From Ancylomarina sp963977525 (GTDB taxonomy: Bacteria > Bacteroidota > Bacteroidia > Bacteroidales > Marinifilaceae), in the NCBI GenBank assembly GCA_963977525.1, contig CAXBPC010000001.1, forward strand, positions 62,001 to 126,000: a stretch of DNA of 64,000 nucleotides, in the 5' to 3' direction. Of this stretch, positions 52,229-61,576 are shown piece by piece. Position 1 is the first letter of the stretch. Each line of letters starts with the position of its first letter. The translations under genes were made by a program, and so were the position numbers. A model generated the notes under the pieces. It did not search any database, was not told the DNA's origin, and worked only from the letters and a program-made list of their open reading frames with translations.

Positions 52229-52749
52229 AAGTATTTAATTATGGTTAATATTACTTAAATAGCATAGATTTTGCCAAAAAGCCTACCGCAAATATATTAT
52301 TCTTTTAGGAAAGTAAACAGTTTATTATTCTTATTAAGGAAAGGGTCATAATACCTTACAACGTGTGTGTATGTGTATATACACTTATATTTCTTTTATC
52401 GATCTTAAAATATACACTTACGCATTTTATATGGTTGTATAAGTGCAGCTTTCTTTTTTTGCTCCTACCAAAATTATGAAAATAAGTGTATAAAGAGAAT
52501 TCTCGTATAAAGTAAAACTACAATCAGGCATTAAATAAAAAGACTCTACATAATAAATTAAGCCAATTGGTGCGTATTGTTATTGCGTTTGTTGTAGAGC
52601 AACGTTTGTCAATTGTATTCATCAATTTTGAAGACTAAATGAATGAAAAGAAAAAGCTCCAAGCTAGCGTTTATAAAAACACAGGCTTGGAGCTTTATAT
52701 ATGTCTTACAGTCCTCGATTAAAACAAAATTCTTATCAAGGTATGTTAA
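52229..52749. other. 521-bp intergenic region with four TATACACTTA-like motifs
   Basis: No gene is seen. TATACACTTA occurs at 52378 and 52411, and TAAGTGTATA in inverse orientation at 52483; GTATAAGTG at 52437 is a partial copy. The right end carries the rimO terminator. Confidence 0.5.
52653..52696 (-). terminator. Terminator after rimO
   Basis: AAAGCTCCAAGC (52653-52664) pairs with GCTTGGAGCTTT (52685-52696) around a 20-base loop. A-run on the plus strand gives the U-tract. Confidence 0.82.
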
Positions 52750-54051
52750 TTATTCAACTACAATGGCGAACAAATCGTAATCTTCAACATCAGTTACTTC
52801 AACATTACACATCTGTCCAATATCGAGATTGAAGTTTTGACTAGAAATTAAAACCTCTGGGTCAACCTCATAAGAATCAAATTCTGTACGTCCGTAATAG
52901 AAGTCTTCATCTTTACGATCTATGATGACTTTCATTTTCTCCCCTATTCGAGATTGATTAGATTGACGAGAGATCTCTTGCTGAAGTTCCATTATCTGAT
53001 CCTTACGCTCTTCTTTCTCTTCCTGAGGAATATCATCGGTATAATTAATCGCTGCATAAGTATCCTCCTCATTAGAATATGGAAAAACACCTAAACGCTC
53101 AAATTTCATTTCTTTAACAAAGGCTTTTAAGTCTTCCATATCGACCTCTGTCTCACCAGGATGTCCAACCAACATAGTTGTTCGTAAAGTAATACCAGGA
53201 ACTTCTTCTCTAATTCTATTGATTAGCTCAATAGTTTGCTCACGGTTAATACCACGACGCATAAGAGAAAGCATATTATCGCTTGAATGCTGAAGAGCAA
53301 TATCTAAATAGCGACAAACCTTAGGATTCTCTCTCATTACCTTTAAGATATCGTAAGGGAATTGTGTAGGATAGGCATAATGTAACTTAATCCACTCTAA
53401 ACCTTCAACTTTAGAGAGCTTCTCAATTAAGTCAGCTAACATCGATTTACCATACAAATCGTGACCGTAATAAGATAAATCTTGAGCGATTACTAGAAAT
53501 TCTTTAACACCAGAAGCTGCCAAATTAGTAGCCTCTTCCACAATCTCTTCAACAGGTCGAGAAACATGTTTACCTGTAATAATTGGAATGGCACAATAAG
53601 AACAGCCACGGTTACAACCCTCTGAAATTTTCAAATAAGCAAAGTGCTTAGGCGTTGTAATCATTCTCATATTTGAGAAATCAGGCTTGTATTCCACATT
53701 TAGCTCTTTCACTATAGATTTCCATTCGAACTTACCAAAGAACTTATCAACCTCAGGAATTTCAACAGCCAAATCATCACGGTAACGTTCCGACAGACAA
53801 CCCATAACAAAAAGGGTGTCAATCATCCCCTCTTTTTTGGCATCAGCATATTGCAAGATCATATCGATAGACTCTTCCTTAGCATCGCCAATAAAACCAC
53901 ATGTATTAATAATAATGGTTCGTGCATCGCTATTATCTTCGTCACAGCTTACCTTAAATTGGTTCACATCCAACTGCTTCATCAAAAGTTCGGTATCCAC
54001 AAGGTTTTTAGAACAACCTAAACTAATGATATTGATTTTATTTTGGCTCAT
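52750..54051 (-). CDS. rimO: Ribosomal protein S12 methylthiotransferase RimO
   Basis: I start at MSQNKINIISLGCSKNLVDTE, 24 codons inside the longest frame, because this is the conserved RimO N-terminus. It is a 433-residue protein. The N-terminal MTTase domain has GCSKN, NTCGFI and VMGCLSERY (three 4Fe-4S Cys). The radical SAM domain has GCNRGCSYCAIP. The C-terminal TRAM-like domain ends EVTDVEDYDLFAIVVE. RimO adds a methylthio group to Asp88 of ribosomal protein S12. It follows ftsY on the same strand with a terminator between them. Confidence 0.96.
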   Translation of the reverse strand: MSQNKINIISLGCSKNLVDTELLMKQLDVNQFKVSCDEDNSDARTIIINTCGFIGDAKEESIDMILQYADAKKEGMIDTLFVMGCLSERYRDDLAVEIPEVDKFFGKFEWKSIVKELNVEYKPDFSNMRMITTPKHFAYLKISEGCNRGCSYCAIPIITGKHVSRPVEEIVEEATNLAASGVKEFLVIAQDLSYYGHDLYGKSMLADLIEKLSKVEGLEWIKLHYAYPTQFPYDILKVMRENPKVCRYLDIALQHSSDNMLSLMRRGINREQTIELINRIREEVPGITLRTTMLVGHPGETEVDMEDLKAFVKEMKFERLGVFPYSNEEDTYAAINYTDDIPQEEKEERKDQIMELQQEISRQSNQSRIGEKMKVIIDRKDEDFYYGRTEFDSYEVDPEVLISSQNFNLDIGQMCNVEVTDVEDYDLFAIVVE

Positions 54052-54263
54052 GATTATTTTATATCGGATTTGATTAAAAAGATCAGCGCATATATTCCAT
54101 ACCTGTTCTATTTTAGCGCACAAAAATAAGATAAAAAAAGGGCTTTACCATTCTTAAATCATATTTAGAACCCTCTTATTTGAGAAATGGTTTAGAATTT
54201 AAGACAAATAGGTTCGATTTAGAAATAAGTAACAAACAGAATACAGAAATTACTCACAAAAAA

Positions 54264-54291
54264 AAAGACTCTTACCAAAGTAAAAGTCTTT
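54264..54291 (-). terminator. Terminator after ftsY
   Basis: AAAGACT pairs with AGTCTTT and an inner TTAC/GTAA extends the stem. An A-run on the plus strand gives a U-tract in the minus-strand RNA. Confidence 0.8.
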
Positions 54292-54310
54292 CCTATATAT
54301 TTTTGTTTGC

Positions 54311-55261
54311 TTAGTTAAAAAGCGAATCTACAAATTCATCACGATTAAAAACCTGAAGGTCAGTCATTGATTCTCCAATTCCTATATACTTTACAGGAAT
54401 CTTAAATTGATCAGAAACACCAATAACAACACCACCTTTAGCAGTACCATCTAGTTTTGTAATGGCCAATGCATTGACTTCAGTAGCTATAGTAAATTGT
54501 TTAGCTTGTTCAAAAGCATTCTGACCTGTAGAACCATCTAAAACCAAAAGTATTTCGTGTGGAGCATCAGGAATAACACGATCCATAACACGTTTGATTT
54601 TACTCAACTCATTCATCAAGTTAATCTTGTTATGCAAACGTCCTGCAGTATCAATAATTACTACATCCATACCATCTTTCTTAGCTTGAGTTAGCGTTTC
54701 GAAAGCAACAGAAGCAGGATCTGCACCCATACCTTGATCTACAATAGGCACTTGAACTCTATCGGCCCAAATATGCAACTGTTCAACAGCTGCAGCTCGG
54801 AAAGTATCGGCAGCACCCAACATTACTTTACGTCCTGACTGCTTAAATTGATATGCTAACTTACCTATAGTCGTTGTTTTACCAACTCCATTTACACCAA
54901 CAACCATAATGACATAAGGATTATCAGATTTTGGTATTTCCCAAGCATCATATTCGCCTTTATTATTTTCTTGCAACAAGCCTGAGATCTCTTCTTTTAG
55001 AATTCGATTCAACTCTGATGTTCCAAGAAATTTATCTTCTTCAACACGTTTTTCAATTCTTTCTATAATTCGAACAGTTGTATCAACACCCACATCAGAT
55101 GAAATTAAAATCTCTTCCAATTCATCTAAAACATCTTCATCAACTTTCGATTTGCCAACTACAGCTCTAGATAGCTTTTTTATGACGCTATCCTTAGTCT
55201 TTGCAAGCCCTTTATCTAGATTTTCTTTTTTCGATTTCGAAAAAATGCCAAATAATCCCAT
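54311..55261 (-). CDS. ftsY: Signal recognition particle receptor FtsY
   Basis: This 316-residue protein lacks the long acidic A domain of the E. coli protein but has the complete NG domain. The N part is at about residues 20-100; the GTPase has GVNGVGKTTTIGKLA (P loop), DTFRAAAVEQL, DTAGRLHNKINLM and TKLDGTAKGGV. FtsY binds SRP at the membrane and directs membrane proteins to SecYEG. It belongs to the conserved rpmB-rpmG-DUF4295-ftsY-rimO cluster of Bacteroidota. Confidence 0.97.
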   Translation of the reverse strand: MGLFGIFSKSKKENLDKGLAKTKDSVIKKLSRAVVGKSKVDEDVLDELEEILISSDVGVDTTVRIIERIEKRVEEDKFLGTSELNRILKEEISGLLQENNKGEYDAWEIPKSDNPYVIMVVGVNGVGKTTTIGKLAYQFKQSGRKVMLGAADTFRAAAVEQLHIWADRVQVPIVDQGMGADPASVAFETLTQAKKDGMDVVIIDTAGRLHNKINLMNELSKIKRVMDRVIPDAPHEILLVLDGSTGQNAFEQAKQFTIATEVNALAITKLDGTAKGGVVIGVSDQFKIPVKYIGIGESMTDLQVFNRDEFVDSLFN

Positions 55262-55425
55262 AGTATATAATACAGTTTAGGCGTGCTAAATTACAAAAAA
55301 ATACACTGCTGCCGATTTATAATTAATTTTTTATTCGATAGTATTCTAGATTAACTTTTAGAATAAAAATATAGCTTACGAAAGCCTCTTTCATTACTTG
55401 ATAATAGCAGAAATTAGGGCATAAA

Positions 55426-55452
55426 AAAAGCTCCTCAAATTGAGGAGCTTTT
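55426..55452 (-). terminator. Terminator between DUF4295 and ftsY genes
   Basis: A perfect 12-bp stem, AAAAGCTCCTCA with TGAGGAGCTTTT, has a three-base loop and an A-run on the plus strand. It ends the ribosomal protein unit, so ftsY has its own promoter. Confidence 0.9.
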
Positions 55453-55474
55453 AAATCGATATAGAAACTCTTTA

Positions 55475-55627
55475 CTATTTAGCAAAGAAATCTTTAACAT
55501 TAGCGTTAGGAACGATCTCTTCTTTAAAAGAATATGCTCCTGTCTTAGGTGACTTAACCATCTTGATTACTTTAGCGTAACCACGACCTTCACCTTTTTG
55601 TAGGGATGCTACTACTTTCTTAGCCAT
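55475..55627 (-). CDS. DUF4295 small protein in the ribosomal cluster
   Basis: The 50-residue protein begins MAKKVVASLQKGEGRGYAKV and ends VKDFFAK. It is basic and Bacteroidota-specific, always found right after rpmG, and is possibly a small ribosome-associated protein. The gene is 9 bp after rpmG on the same strand. I chose the ATG at 55627 because of the conserved MAKK start. Confidence 0.9.
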   Translation of the reverse strand: MAKKVVASLQKGEGRGYAKVIKMVKSPKTGAYSFKEEIVPNANVKDFFAK

Positions 55628-55636
55628 AACTTAATA

Positions 55637-55819
55637 TTATTTAATTTCTCTGTGAAGAGTAACTTTTTTCAAAATTCTATTATACTTCTTCAACTCCATA
55701 CGATCAGGAGTATTCTTCTTATTCTTAGTAGAAATGTATCTTGAAGTTCCAGGCACTCCACTATCTTTATGCTCAGTACACTCAAGAATCACTTGTACTC
55801 TATTACCTTTTTTAGCCAT
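55637..55819 (-). CDS. rpmG: 50S ribosomal protein L33
   Basis: This 60-residue protein begins MAKKGNRVQVILECTEHK and includes TPDRMELKKYNRILKKVTLHREIK, the L33 signature. It lacks the four Zn-binding Cys (only one Cys), so it is the Zn-independent form. It lies 12 bp after rpmB. Confidence 0.96.
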   Translation of the reverse strand: MAKKGNRVQVILECTEHKDSGVPGTSRYISTKNKKNTPDRMELKKYNRILKKVTLHREIK

Positions 55820-55831
55820 CTTATATGCCTT

Positions 55832-56074
55832 TTAATATTTTTTAATAAATCCTTTTTCTTGAGCTTTTTTCAAAGCACCCTGAACACCTAATTTATTAAT
55901 TAGACGTACTCCGGAAGCAGAAATTCTTAATTCAATCCAGCGATCTTCCTCAGGAAGATAGAACTTCTTATCGAATAGATTTGGATAAAATCTTCTTTTA
56001 GTTCTTCTTTTTGAGTGAGAAACGTTATTTCCCACCATTACGCTCTTTCCAGTAATTTGACAAACTCTTGACAT
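55832..56074 (-). CDS. rpmB: 50S ribosomal protein L28
   Basis: This 80-residue protein begins MSRVCQITGKSVMVGNNVSHSKRRTK, the L28 signature, and ends AQEKGFIKKY. It is the first gene of the small ribosomal cluster, with about 250 bp upstream before the marC gene. Confidence 0.97.
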   Translation of the reverse strand: MSRVCQITGKSVMVGNNVSHSKRRTKRRFYPNLFDKKFYLPEEDRWIELRISASGVRLINKLGVQGALKKAQEKGFIKKY

Positions 56075-56328
56075 AGTCCAGATTATTTTTTTTCCTTAAA
56101 TGCTTTTCAAACAGTGCGCAAAATACGCAATAATTTTCGAATTATTCAAATCTATTTGTAAGTTTTTTACAGTGAATTAGCAAATTTTATTTTCCGACTG
56201 ACATGTAGCATCAAGAAAGCCCAATAATAAAGTAGCACACAGCTTTTTCTTCAAATTATTTGATCGGGCAAAGTTAGCATAAATCCCTATTTCTAAGCCT
56301 TAAATCAGAATTATTTCAAGCTTATTTT

Positions 56329-56934
56329 CTACAACGCATCCTTAATCAACGGTATTAAGGTCTTAATTGATATTGCAACGTTAGTCATAAAGAGTTTTAC
56401 GGAGATAGCTAATAGGATGATTCCAAACACTTTTCGTAGAATATGAATCCCTCCTTCACCTAAAAATCGTTCTACAATAGAAGTCGATCTTAGTACCATA
56501 TAAACGATAAATAAATTCAACACTAAGGCCACAATTATATTTTCAAGTGCGTATTCTGCACGAAGTGCTACAACTGAAGTAAAAGAACCTGCTCCTGCAA
56601 CTAATGGAAAAGCAATTGGAACTATAGAAACTCCAGACGGACCATCGTACTTTATAATCTCAAGTCCAAGAGCCATCTCCACTCCCATTATAAACAGAAT
56701 AAAGGAACCTGCTATTGCAAAGCTTGAAATATCAACACCGAATAGTCCTAAAAGCTTCTCTCCCAAAAAAGTAAAGCCAATCAACACAGTAAGTGCCACA
56801 ATACTAGCTTTTAACGCTTTTATTTCACCACCTTTTTTCTTCAAGTCAACAAGAATTGGAATAGTTCCAATAATATCAATTACAGCAAACAAAACCATAA
56901 AAGCAGAAAGAATCTCAATAAAACTAAAATGCAT
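56329..56934 (-). CDS. MarC family membrane protein
   Basis: This 201-residue protein has six membrane helices and the MarC/NAAT pattern: MVLFAVIDIIGTIPILVDL, GSFILFIMGVEMALGLEI and PIAFPLVAGAGSFTSVVAL. MarC proteins were once linked to multiple antibiotic resistance but their transport role is unproven. It is monocistronic. Confidence 0.92.
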   Translation of the reverse strand: MHFSFIEILSAFMVLFAVIDIIGTIPILVDLKKKGGEIKALKASIVALTVLIGFTFLGEKLLGLFGVDISSFAIAGSFILFIMGVEMALGLEIIKYDGPSGVSIVPIAFPLVAGAGSFTSVVALRAEYALENIIVALVLNLFIVYMVLRSTSIVERFLGEGGIHILRKVFGIILLAISVKLFMTNVAISIKTLIPLIKDAL

Positions 56935-57131
56935 ACTATTATTTTTTAAGTCCTGAGAAAATCAGGATGAAACATTTATTTAGGATTCAGAAGAGAAGAG
57001 ACATTAAATTTAATGCTAGTAATAAATGCAAACAATTCAGGTTGAAAATCCAACTCAATCCAATAATCGCGCAAATATAACACAGATTATTTATTTTTTG
57101 TTAAAATTACAACAATACAACCAATCTAATC

Positions 57132-57638
57132 CTAAATAAGATTCTCTACCTCAATTACGATCCTTGAATTAATTTGTAACATCAACTTCACAATTAAGCC
57201 TAAGAAATTCTCAAAGAATAAATCTGACTCTACTAATTCATCTAGTTTTAGTAAATCATCTTCAATCTGCCAGCTATCTTGATCAGTTTTATTCCAGTTC
57301 CTCATCATCTCTACACAATGTATGGGCAAAATGATAGAAAAACCATAAATAGGGATAAAGGTCAGATCAATTGATTTTTCTTCAAAAATTTTCTCCATCT
57401 CCTCAGATACAGCATTTAAATAACCATTAAAACAGTCAAAGAGGTTTTCTAGAAAATCTATATCATTAATATCCAACTCATCTATTTCTTCAGAGTAATC
57501 ACTATATATAGCATGCATCAACAAAAGGTATGATTCAACCTTCTCTATTTTACCATCCTTATTCATTCCTGGCTGAACTTTATAAAATTCCAAAATATTC
57601 TCTAAAATCTCCAAACGTGAGATACTTTCTTGCTCCAT
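57132..57638 (-). CDS. Hypothetical protein of 168 residues
   Basis: The protein is acidic and helical (for example ISRLEILENILEFYKVQPGM and DELDINDIDFLENLFDCFNGYL) and has one hydrophobic stretch (FIPIYGFSIILPIHC). No signal peptide is seen. I do not recognise a family. It is divergent to the DUF6155-like gene across about 100 bp, and ends 197 bp upstream of the marC start. The composition and lack of frame breaks support a real gene. Confidence 0.6.
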   Translation of the reverse strand: MEQESISRLEILENILEFYKVQPGMNKDGKIEKVESYLLLMHAIYSDYSEEIDELDINDIDFLENLFDCFNGYLNAVSEEMEKIFEEKSIDLTFIPIYGFSIILPIHCVEMMRNWNKTDQDSWQIEDDLLKLDELVESDLFFENFLGLIVKLMLQINSRIVIEVENLI

Positions 57639-57745
57639 TAGTCATAGATCTTAATATTACTAATACAATATTACTTATTTTTAGGCGATCAATAAACAAT
57701 TGTTATGAGTAAACCTTTGTGTCAATTGGCTAAAATAACATTCAA

Positions 57746-58267
57746 ATGAGTAAACGTGATTTAAAACTATACGTGCATGATCTTAGTAAAGAACAGCTCC
57801 AAGAACAAATAATAGATCTATATACACGATTTAAAGATGTTAAAGAATATTACGACTTTGCTTTTAACCCCAAAGAGAATAAACTGATTGAAGAATCTAA
57901 ATTCAAAATCTCGAAAGAGTATTTTCCACATACTAAAAGAAAAGCCAAATGTAGGCGCTCTGTTGCACAGGGCTATATACGTCATTTTAAACGTTTAGGT
58001 GTTGAGCCATCATTAATAACAGATATCATGCTTTTTAATATTGAAGTAGCCCAAACCTATTCATCTGAGAAGGAAAACATCCAAGATTCTTTCTGTAAAA
58101 GCATGCTAAAATCATTTGAAGAAGCTATTAATTACATTTCTGCAAATTCTCTTTTGAAAGAATACTCTGCTCGGATAGAAAAAATTGTAGATGAAAGCTC
58201 TAATCAGAATTGGTTTAATAAAGAATTATTTGATAGAACATTTAACAGGATAAATGAAAGCCAATAA
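57746..58267 (+). CDS. DUF6155-like hypothetical protein
   Basis: This 173-residue protein begins MSKRDLKLYVHDLSKEQLQ and includes DVKEYYDFAFNPKENKLIEESK and RRSVAQGYIRHFKRLGVEP. From memory this is the Bacteroidota family DUF6155, which is cytosolic and of unknown function. It is basic in the middle and mainly helical. It is monocistronic; the 850 bp that follow hold no certain gene. Confidence 0.75.
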   Translation: MSKRDLKLYVHDLSKEQLQEQIIDLYTRFKDVKEYYDFAFNPKENKLIEESKFKISKEYFPHTKRKAKCRRSVAQGYIRHFKRLGVEPSLITDIMLFNIEVAQTYSSEKENIQDSFCKSMLKSFEEAINYISANSLLKEYSARIEKIVDESSNQNWFNKELFDRTFNRINESQ

Positions 58268-59116
58268 TTAACCATAAGTTCAAACTTTAATATATTACAA
58301 TTAAACAACAGGCGATTAACCATGTAATTATCTCGATAAAACATTTATTATTCAAGACGAAAAACATGCAATAGAATTCTTATGTCCTCAATAAAATCAT
58401 TATAAACAAGGATAACAAAATGAATACCATGCTAATAAATCAATTATTTTCCTATCTTTAATTCGGAAATTCTACTACAAAAGTATAGGATTTGCAAACT
58501 AAATGATTACAAGCGAAAGCTTGGTTAGTAGGTTAATTAGTCCTTTAGAAAATTACTTGCCCATGTCCCCCCTAAGACGTGGGCATTTTTTTGCCCTTAT
58601 TTTGGACAACTCTCCATAATTCAAATTTCAGGAATACACTTCATATTATCCTTGATAAAATATGAATCAAGCATAACTCACCTGTTTATAATTTTCATCT
58701 TTTGGATTCCTCATCGCTTTTGGTTAAATTAAGTATTCAAAACTGAAGGCAAATTTGGCCTTAACTTTATGAGATTTTTTTTCGAAAACCGAAATGGGAA
58801 TGACTCATTTTTTAATAAATGCATCATTTTTTCGAAATCGTTTGCGTAAAATATGATTAACACTATTTTTCTTTAATAGGTAGAAGTTAAAAGACAATTC
58901 AGTCTGAAACTATTGATTATAAAGATATAAGAGGAGATTGTAAAATAGGAAATGTGGGAATATGTATAATATCAGGGAGATACACAACTTCTTCCCCACA
59001 GTAAACCTACTAAATATCATTAAGAATAAATATAAAATAAAGATAAAAAATAGATTTACATATTAGGATAGTTAAATATCTCACCATAGTTTTGGAATTC
59101 CAAACCTAAAAAAAAT
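58268..59116. other. 849-bp region with a possible small RNA; pckA leader
   Basis: No confident protein gene is seen. A structured segment with a terminator lies at 58500-58592 (see separate entry). AAATCGTTTGC at 58835-58845 is shared with the susC upstream region and may be a regulator site for pckA. The rest is AT-rich. Confidence 0.5.
58500..58592 (+). ncRNA. Candidate small RNA or leader ending in a terminator
   Basis: CAAGC-GAAA-GCTTG (58510-58523) is a perfect hairpin with a GNRA-type tetraloop. It is followed by a linker and by GCCCATGTC paired with GACGTGGGC (58559-58567 with 58576-58584), then a T-run: an intrinsic terminator. No gene precedes it closely on this strand (the DUF6155-like gene ends 230 bp before). 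A free-standing terminator with a tetraloop hairpin suggests a short transcript. A weak -7-like box TATCTTTA lies at about 58453. A small open frame of 39 codons starting at 58503 covers the same DNA but has no support. Confidence 0.35.
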
Positions 59117-60778
59117 ATGATGAGTACAATTGAAATCAGCATGATTGAAGAACTAAAAAAAGTATTAGAATCGCATAAAGATGTTAGAGAAAATCTTTCT
59201 AGAGAAGATTTAATCACAAAGGCCGTTGAAAATAAAGATGCGGTAGTAACACCCAATGGTGCTCTTGCAACTTGGACACCATCCAATTCAACAGGTCGTA
59301 GCCCTAAAGACACGTATATTGTTAGAAATCCCGAAAGTGAATCTAACATAGACTGGACATCACCAAATAATATCGGCCTAGACCCGCAAACGTTTGCAAT
59401 GATCTATAAAGATGCTTTAAAGACAATTCAGAGTAAAGAAACAGTATTTACAACGACTCGTGTAATTGGTGCTGATTCAAAATATGCACTTCCTGTAAGA
59501 ACAACTTCTGACAAAGCATTAAATCAAGTCTTCATTGATAATATGTTTCGACCAGTTCCTGAAGACATTCAGAGCTCAATTTTTGCTGGTCAAGAGTTTC
59601 AACTAATTGCTCTTCCTAATGATGAGCTTGATAAGGATCGTTATAAAGGACTAGTTCGTGATTTACCTAATGGTGATACATCAGGACTTTGCGTTGTTGT
59701 TGATGTGGATAGAAGAATTGGTATTGTATTCGGTTCACAATACCAAGGAAGCATGAAGAAATTGATGTTTACCGTAATGAATTACCTACTTCCTTTCAAT
59801 GGTGTTTTACCATTGCATTGTTCAGCAAATGAGGGTAAAGGAAAAGACTCAGCTTTATTACTAGGTCTTTCTGGTACTGGTAAAACGACACTATCAGCAG
59901 ATCCTAATCGCGCACTTTTAGGCGACGACGAGCATGGATGGAGCGATAATGGTATTTTCAATTTTGAGAATGGCTGTTATGCCAAGATGATCGACATGGA
60001 GCGTAAAAACGAGCCGGAGATTTGGGATGCTGTAATTCACAATGCAGATTACAAGAAACATGGTGCTATCATCGAGAATGCTATGATGTATCCAAATGGA
60101 GATTTCGATTTCTTTGACACTAGATACACACCAAACTCTCGTGCATCTTATCCACTTGATTTCTTAAGTAATATTAAACCTGAATCAACAGCTGGTCACC
60201 CTAAGACAATCTTATTCTTGACTGCTGATGCTTACGGTGTATTACCTCCAGTATCTAAACTAACTAAGGAACAAGCGATGCTTTGGTTCTTGATGGGATA
60301 TACATCTAAATTAGCTGGTACTGAAACCGGAGTAACTGAACCACAAGCAACATTCTCTCGTTTCTTCGGTCAGCCATTCATGCCATGTAATCCTAATATC
60401 TATGCTGATATGTTAGGTGATAAAATGGATGAGCATAACACCAACGTATTCCTAATTAATACTGGATGGAGCGGTGGCTCATACGGAACTGGATCTCGTA
60501 TTAAGTTAAAATATACTAGAGCTATGGTTGATGCTGCACTTAATGGTGAGCTTGACAAAGTAGAGTATGTTAAAGATGAATTATTCCATGTGAATGTTCC
60601 TACAACATGCCCTAATGTTCCTAGCGAAATGTTGATTCCTATTAATACTTGGGAAGATAAAGCTGCATACAAGGTAACTGCAGAGAACTTAGCAAAGAAA
60701 TTCTCAGCGAATTACGATAAAGCATATAGCAAACAAGATATTGATGCTAATATTATCGCACAGTGTCCTGGTAAATAA
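59117..60778 (+). CDS. pckA: Phosphoenolpyruvate carboxykinase (ATP)
   Basis: This 553-residue protein is the ATP type. It has LSGTGKTTLSADPNRALLGDD with K256 in the P loop, HGWSDNGIFNFENGCYAK (metal and substrate site), RFFGQPFMP and GWSGGSYGTGSRI. It converts oxaloacetate and ATP to PEP, CO2 and ADP; in Bacteroidota it can also run in the carboxylating direction during fermentation. Two further start codons lie within the first nine residues. A motif shared with the susC promoter lies upstream. A bidirectional terminator follows. Confidence 0.97.
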   Translation: MMSTIEISMIEELKKVLESHKDVRENLSREDLITKAVENKDAVVTPNGALATWTPSNSTGRSPKDTYIVRNPESESNIDWTSPNNIGLDPQTFAMIYKDALKTIQSKETVFTTTRVIGADSKYALPVRTTSDKALNQVFIDNMFRPVPEDIQSSIFAGQEFQLIALPNDELDKDRYKGLVRDLPNGDTSGLCVVVDVDRRIGIVFGSQYQGSMKKLMFTVMNYLLPFNGVLPLHCSANEGKGKDSALLLGLSGTGKTTLSADPNRALLGDDEHGWSDNGIFNFENGCYAKMIDMERKNEPEIWDAVIHNADYKKHGAIIENAMMYPNGDFDFFDTRYTPNSRASYPLDFLSNIKPESTAGHPKTILFLTADAYGVLPPVSKLTKEQAMLWFLMGYTSKLAGTETGVTEPQATFSRFFGQPFMPCNPNIYADMLGDKMDEHNTNVFLINTGWSGGSYGTGSRIKLKYTRAMVDAALNGELDKVEYVKDELFHVNVPTTCPNVPSEMLIPINTWEDKAAYKVTAENLAKKFSANYDKAYSKQDIDANIIAQCPGK

Positions 60779-60811
60779 AACACATCTGATTATTTCAGAT
60801 TAGAGAATTTA

Positions 60812-60843
60812 AAAAGGCTATCGATTTATTTCGATAGCCTTTT
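60812..60843. terminator. Bidirectional terminator between pckA and the NRDE gene
   Basis: A perfect 13-bp stem, AAAAGGCTATCGA with TCGATAGCCTTTT, has a six-base loop. A-runs and T-runs on both sides allow use in both directions. Confidence 0.9.
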
Positions 60844-60868
60844 CTTTATACGTAATTAACTTGAAAGT

Positions 60869-61576
60869 TTAAATCATCTTATAAACTTCTTCATCAAGCA
60901 AATTAAAATATTTCATCTTGTGACCGTTTCGACTTCCACTTATTTGAGTAATACTAACCGTTCTCACACGGTTTCTTCTATTCATAAATAGACCATACTC
61001 CAAATTACCTTCCCCACCAGTTTTATGGAATTTTAGAATTGAGCCTTGATTAACTCGCTTTTCATTCCTCAACCAATCCCAAAACCATTGTTCCCTTTCA
61101 GATTTCATTGAATTGGTGTATAAAGTTGTAGAAGACCAAACATGAGCCTTACTGCTAGGCAATTCCTTAACATGTAATTTCTGTTCATCCCAAACAAGTT
61201 CAGTCAATTGAACACCATCTTTGTTTTCTACAATAACTAAAGTAAAAGCTTCAATTCCTTCAAACTGATAATTTCCAATAAAATCCTCAAGACTAGAATA
61301 TCGAAAGAAATCAAGTAGTATTAATCCCCTACTCTGCCTATAATTTGGTTGACGTTGATGCTTCTCAAAAGCACCATTAAGCAAACATAGACTCGTATCA
61401 GTACAATTACTAATTATCCAACTACCATTAGCCTTGGAATCCTTAGGGTAAAATAACTCAAAGCCATCATGAAGATATTTTTTAGGACTTAAAGCAACAC
61501 GATTAGGATCTTCATCTCTATTAGTAGTAAAGATAAAATCTGTATCTGAAATGGGTATAAAACTTAACGTGCACAT
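60869..61576 (-). CDS. NRDE/TANGO2 family protein
   Basis: This 235-residue protein begins MCTLSFIPISDTDFIFTTNRDEDPNR, with the family NRDE motif and a likely N-terminal Cys nucleophile (Cys2) as in Ntn hydrolases. It continues FYPKDSKANGSWIISNCTD and LNGAFEKHQ. The TANGO2 family has been tied to heme or lipid handling; the bacterial role is not clear. Its start overlaps the end of a DinB-like gene by 13 bp, so the two are translationally coupled. Confidence 0.88.
   Translation of the reverse strand: MCTLSFIPISDTDFIFTTNRDEDPNRVALSPKKYLHDGFELFYPKDSKANGSWIISNCTDTSLCLLNGAFEKHQRQPNYRQSRGLILLDFFRYSSLEDFIGNYQFEGIEAFTLVIVENKDGVQLTELVWDEQKLHVKELPSSKAHVWSSTTLYTNSMKSEREQWFWDWLRNEKRVNQGSILKFHKTGGEGNLEYGLFMNRRNRVRTVSITQISGSRNGHKMKYFNLLDEEVYKMI

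Noticed and set aside
58503..58619. 39-codon frame over the candidate small RNA
   Set aside because: It crosses the terminator hairpin and its T-run, has no family and no clear ribosome site.
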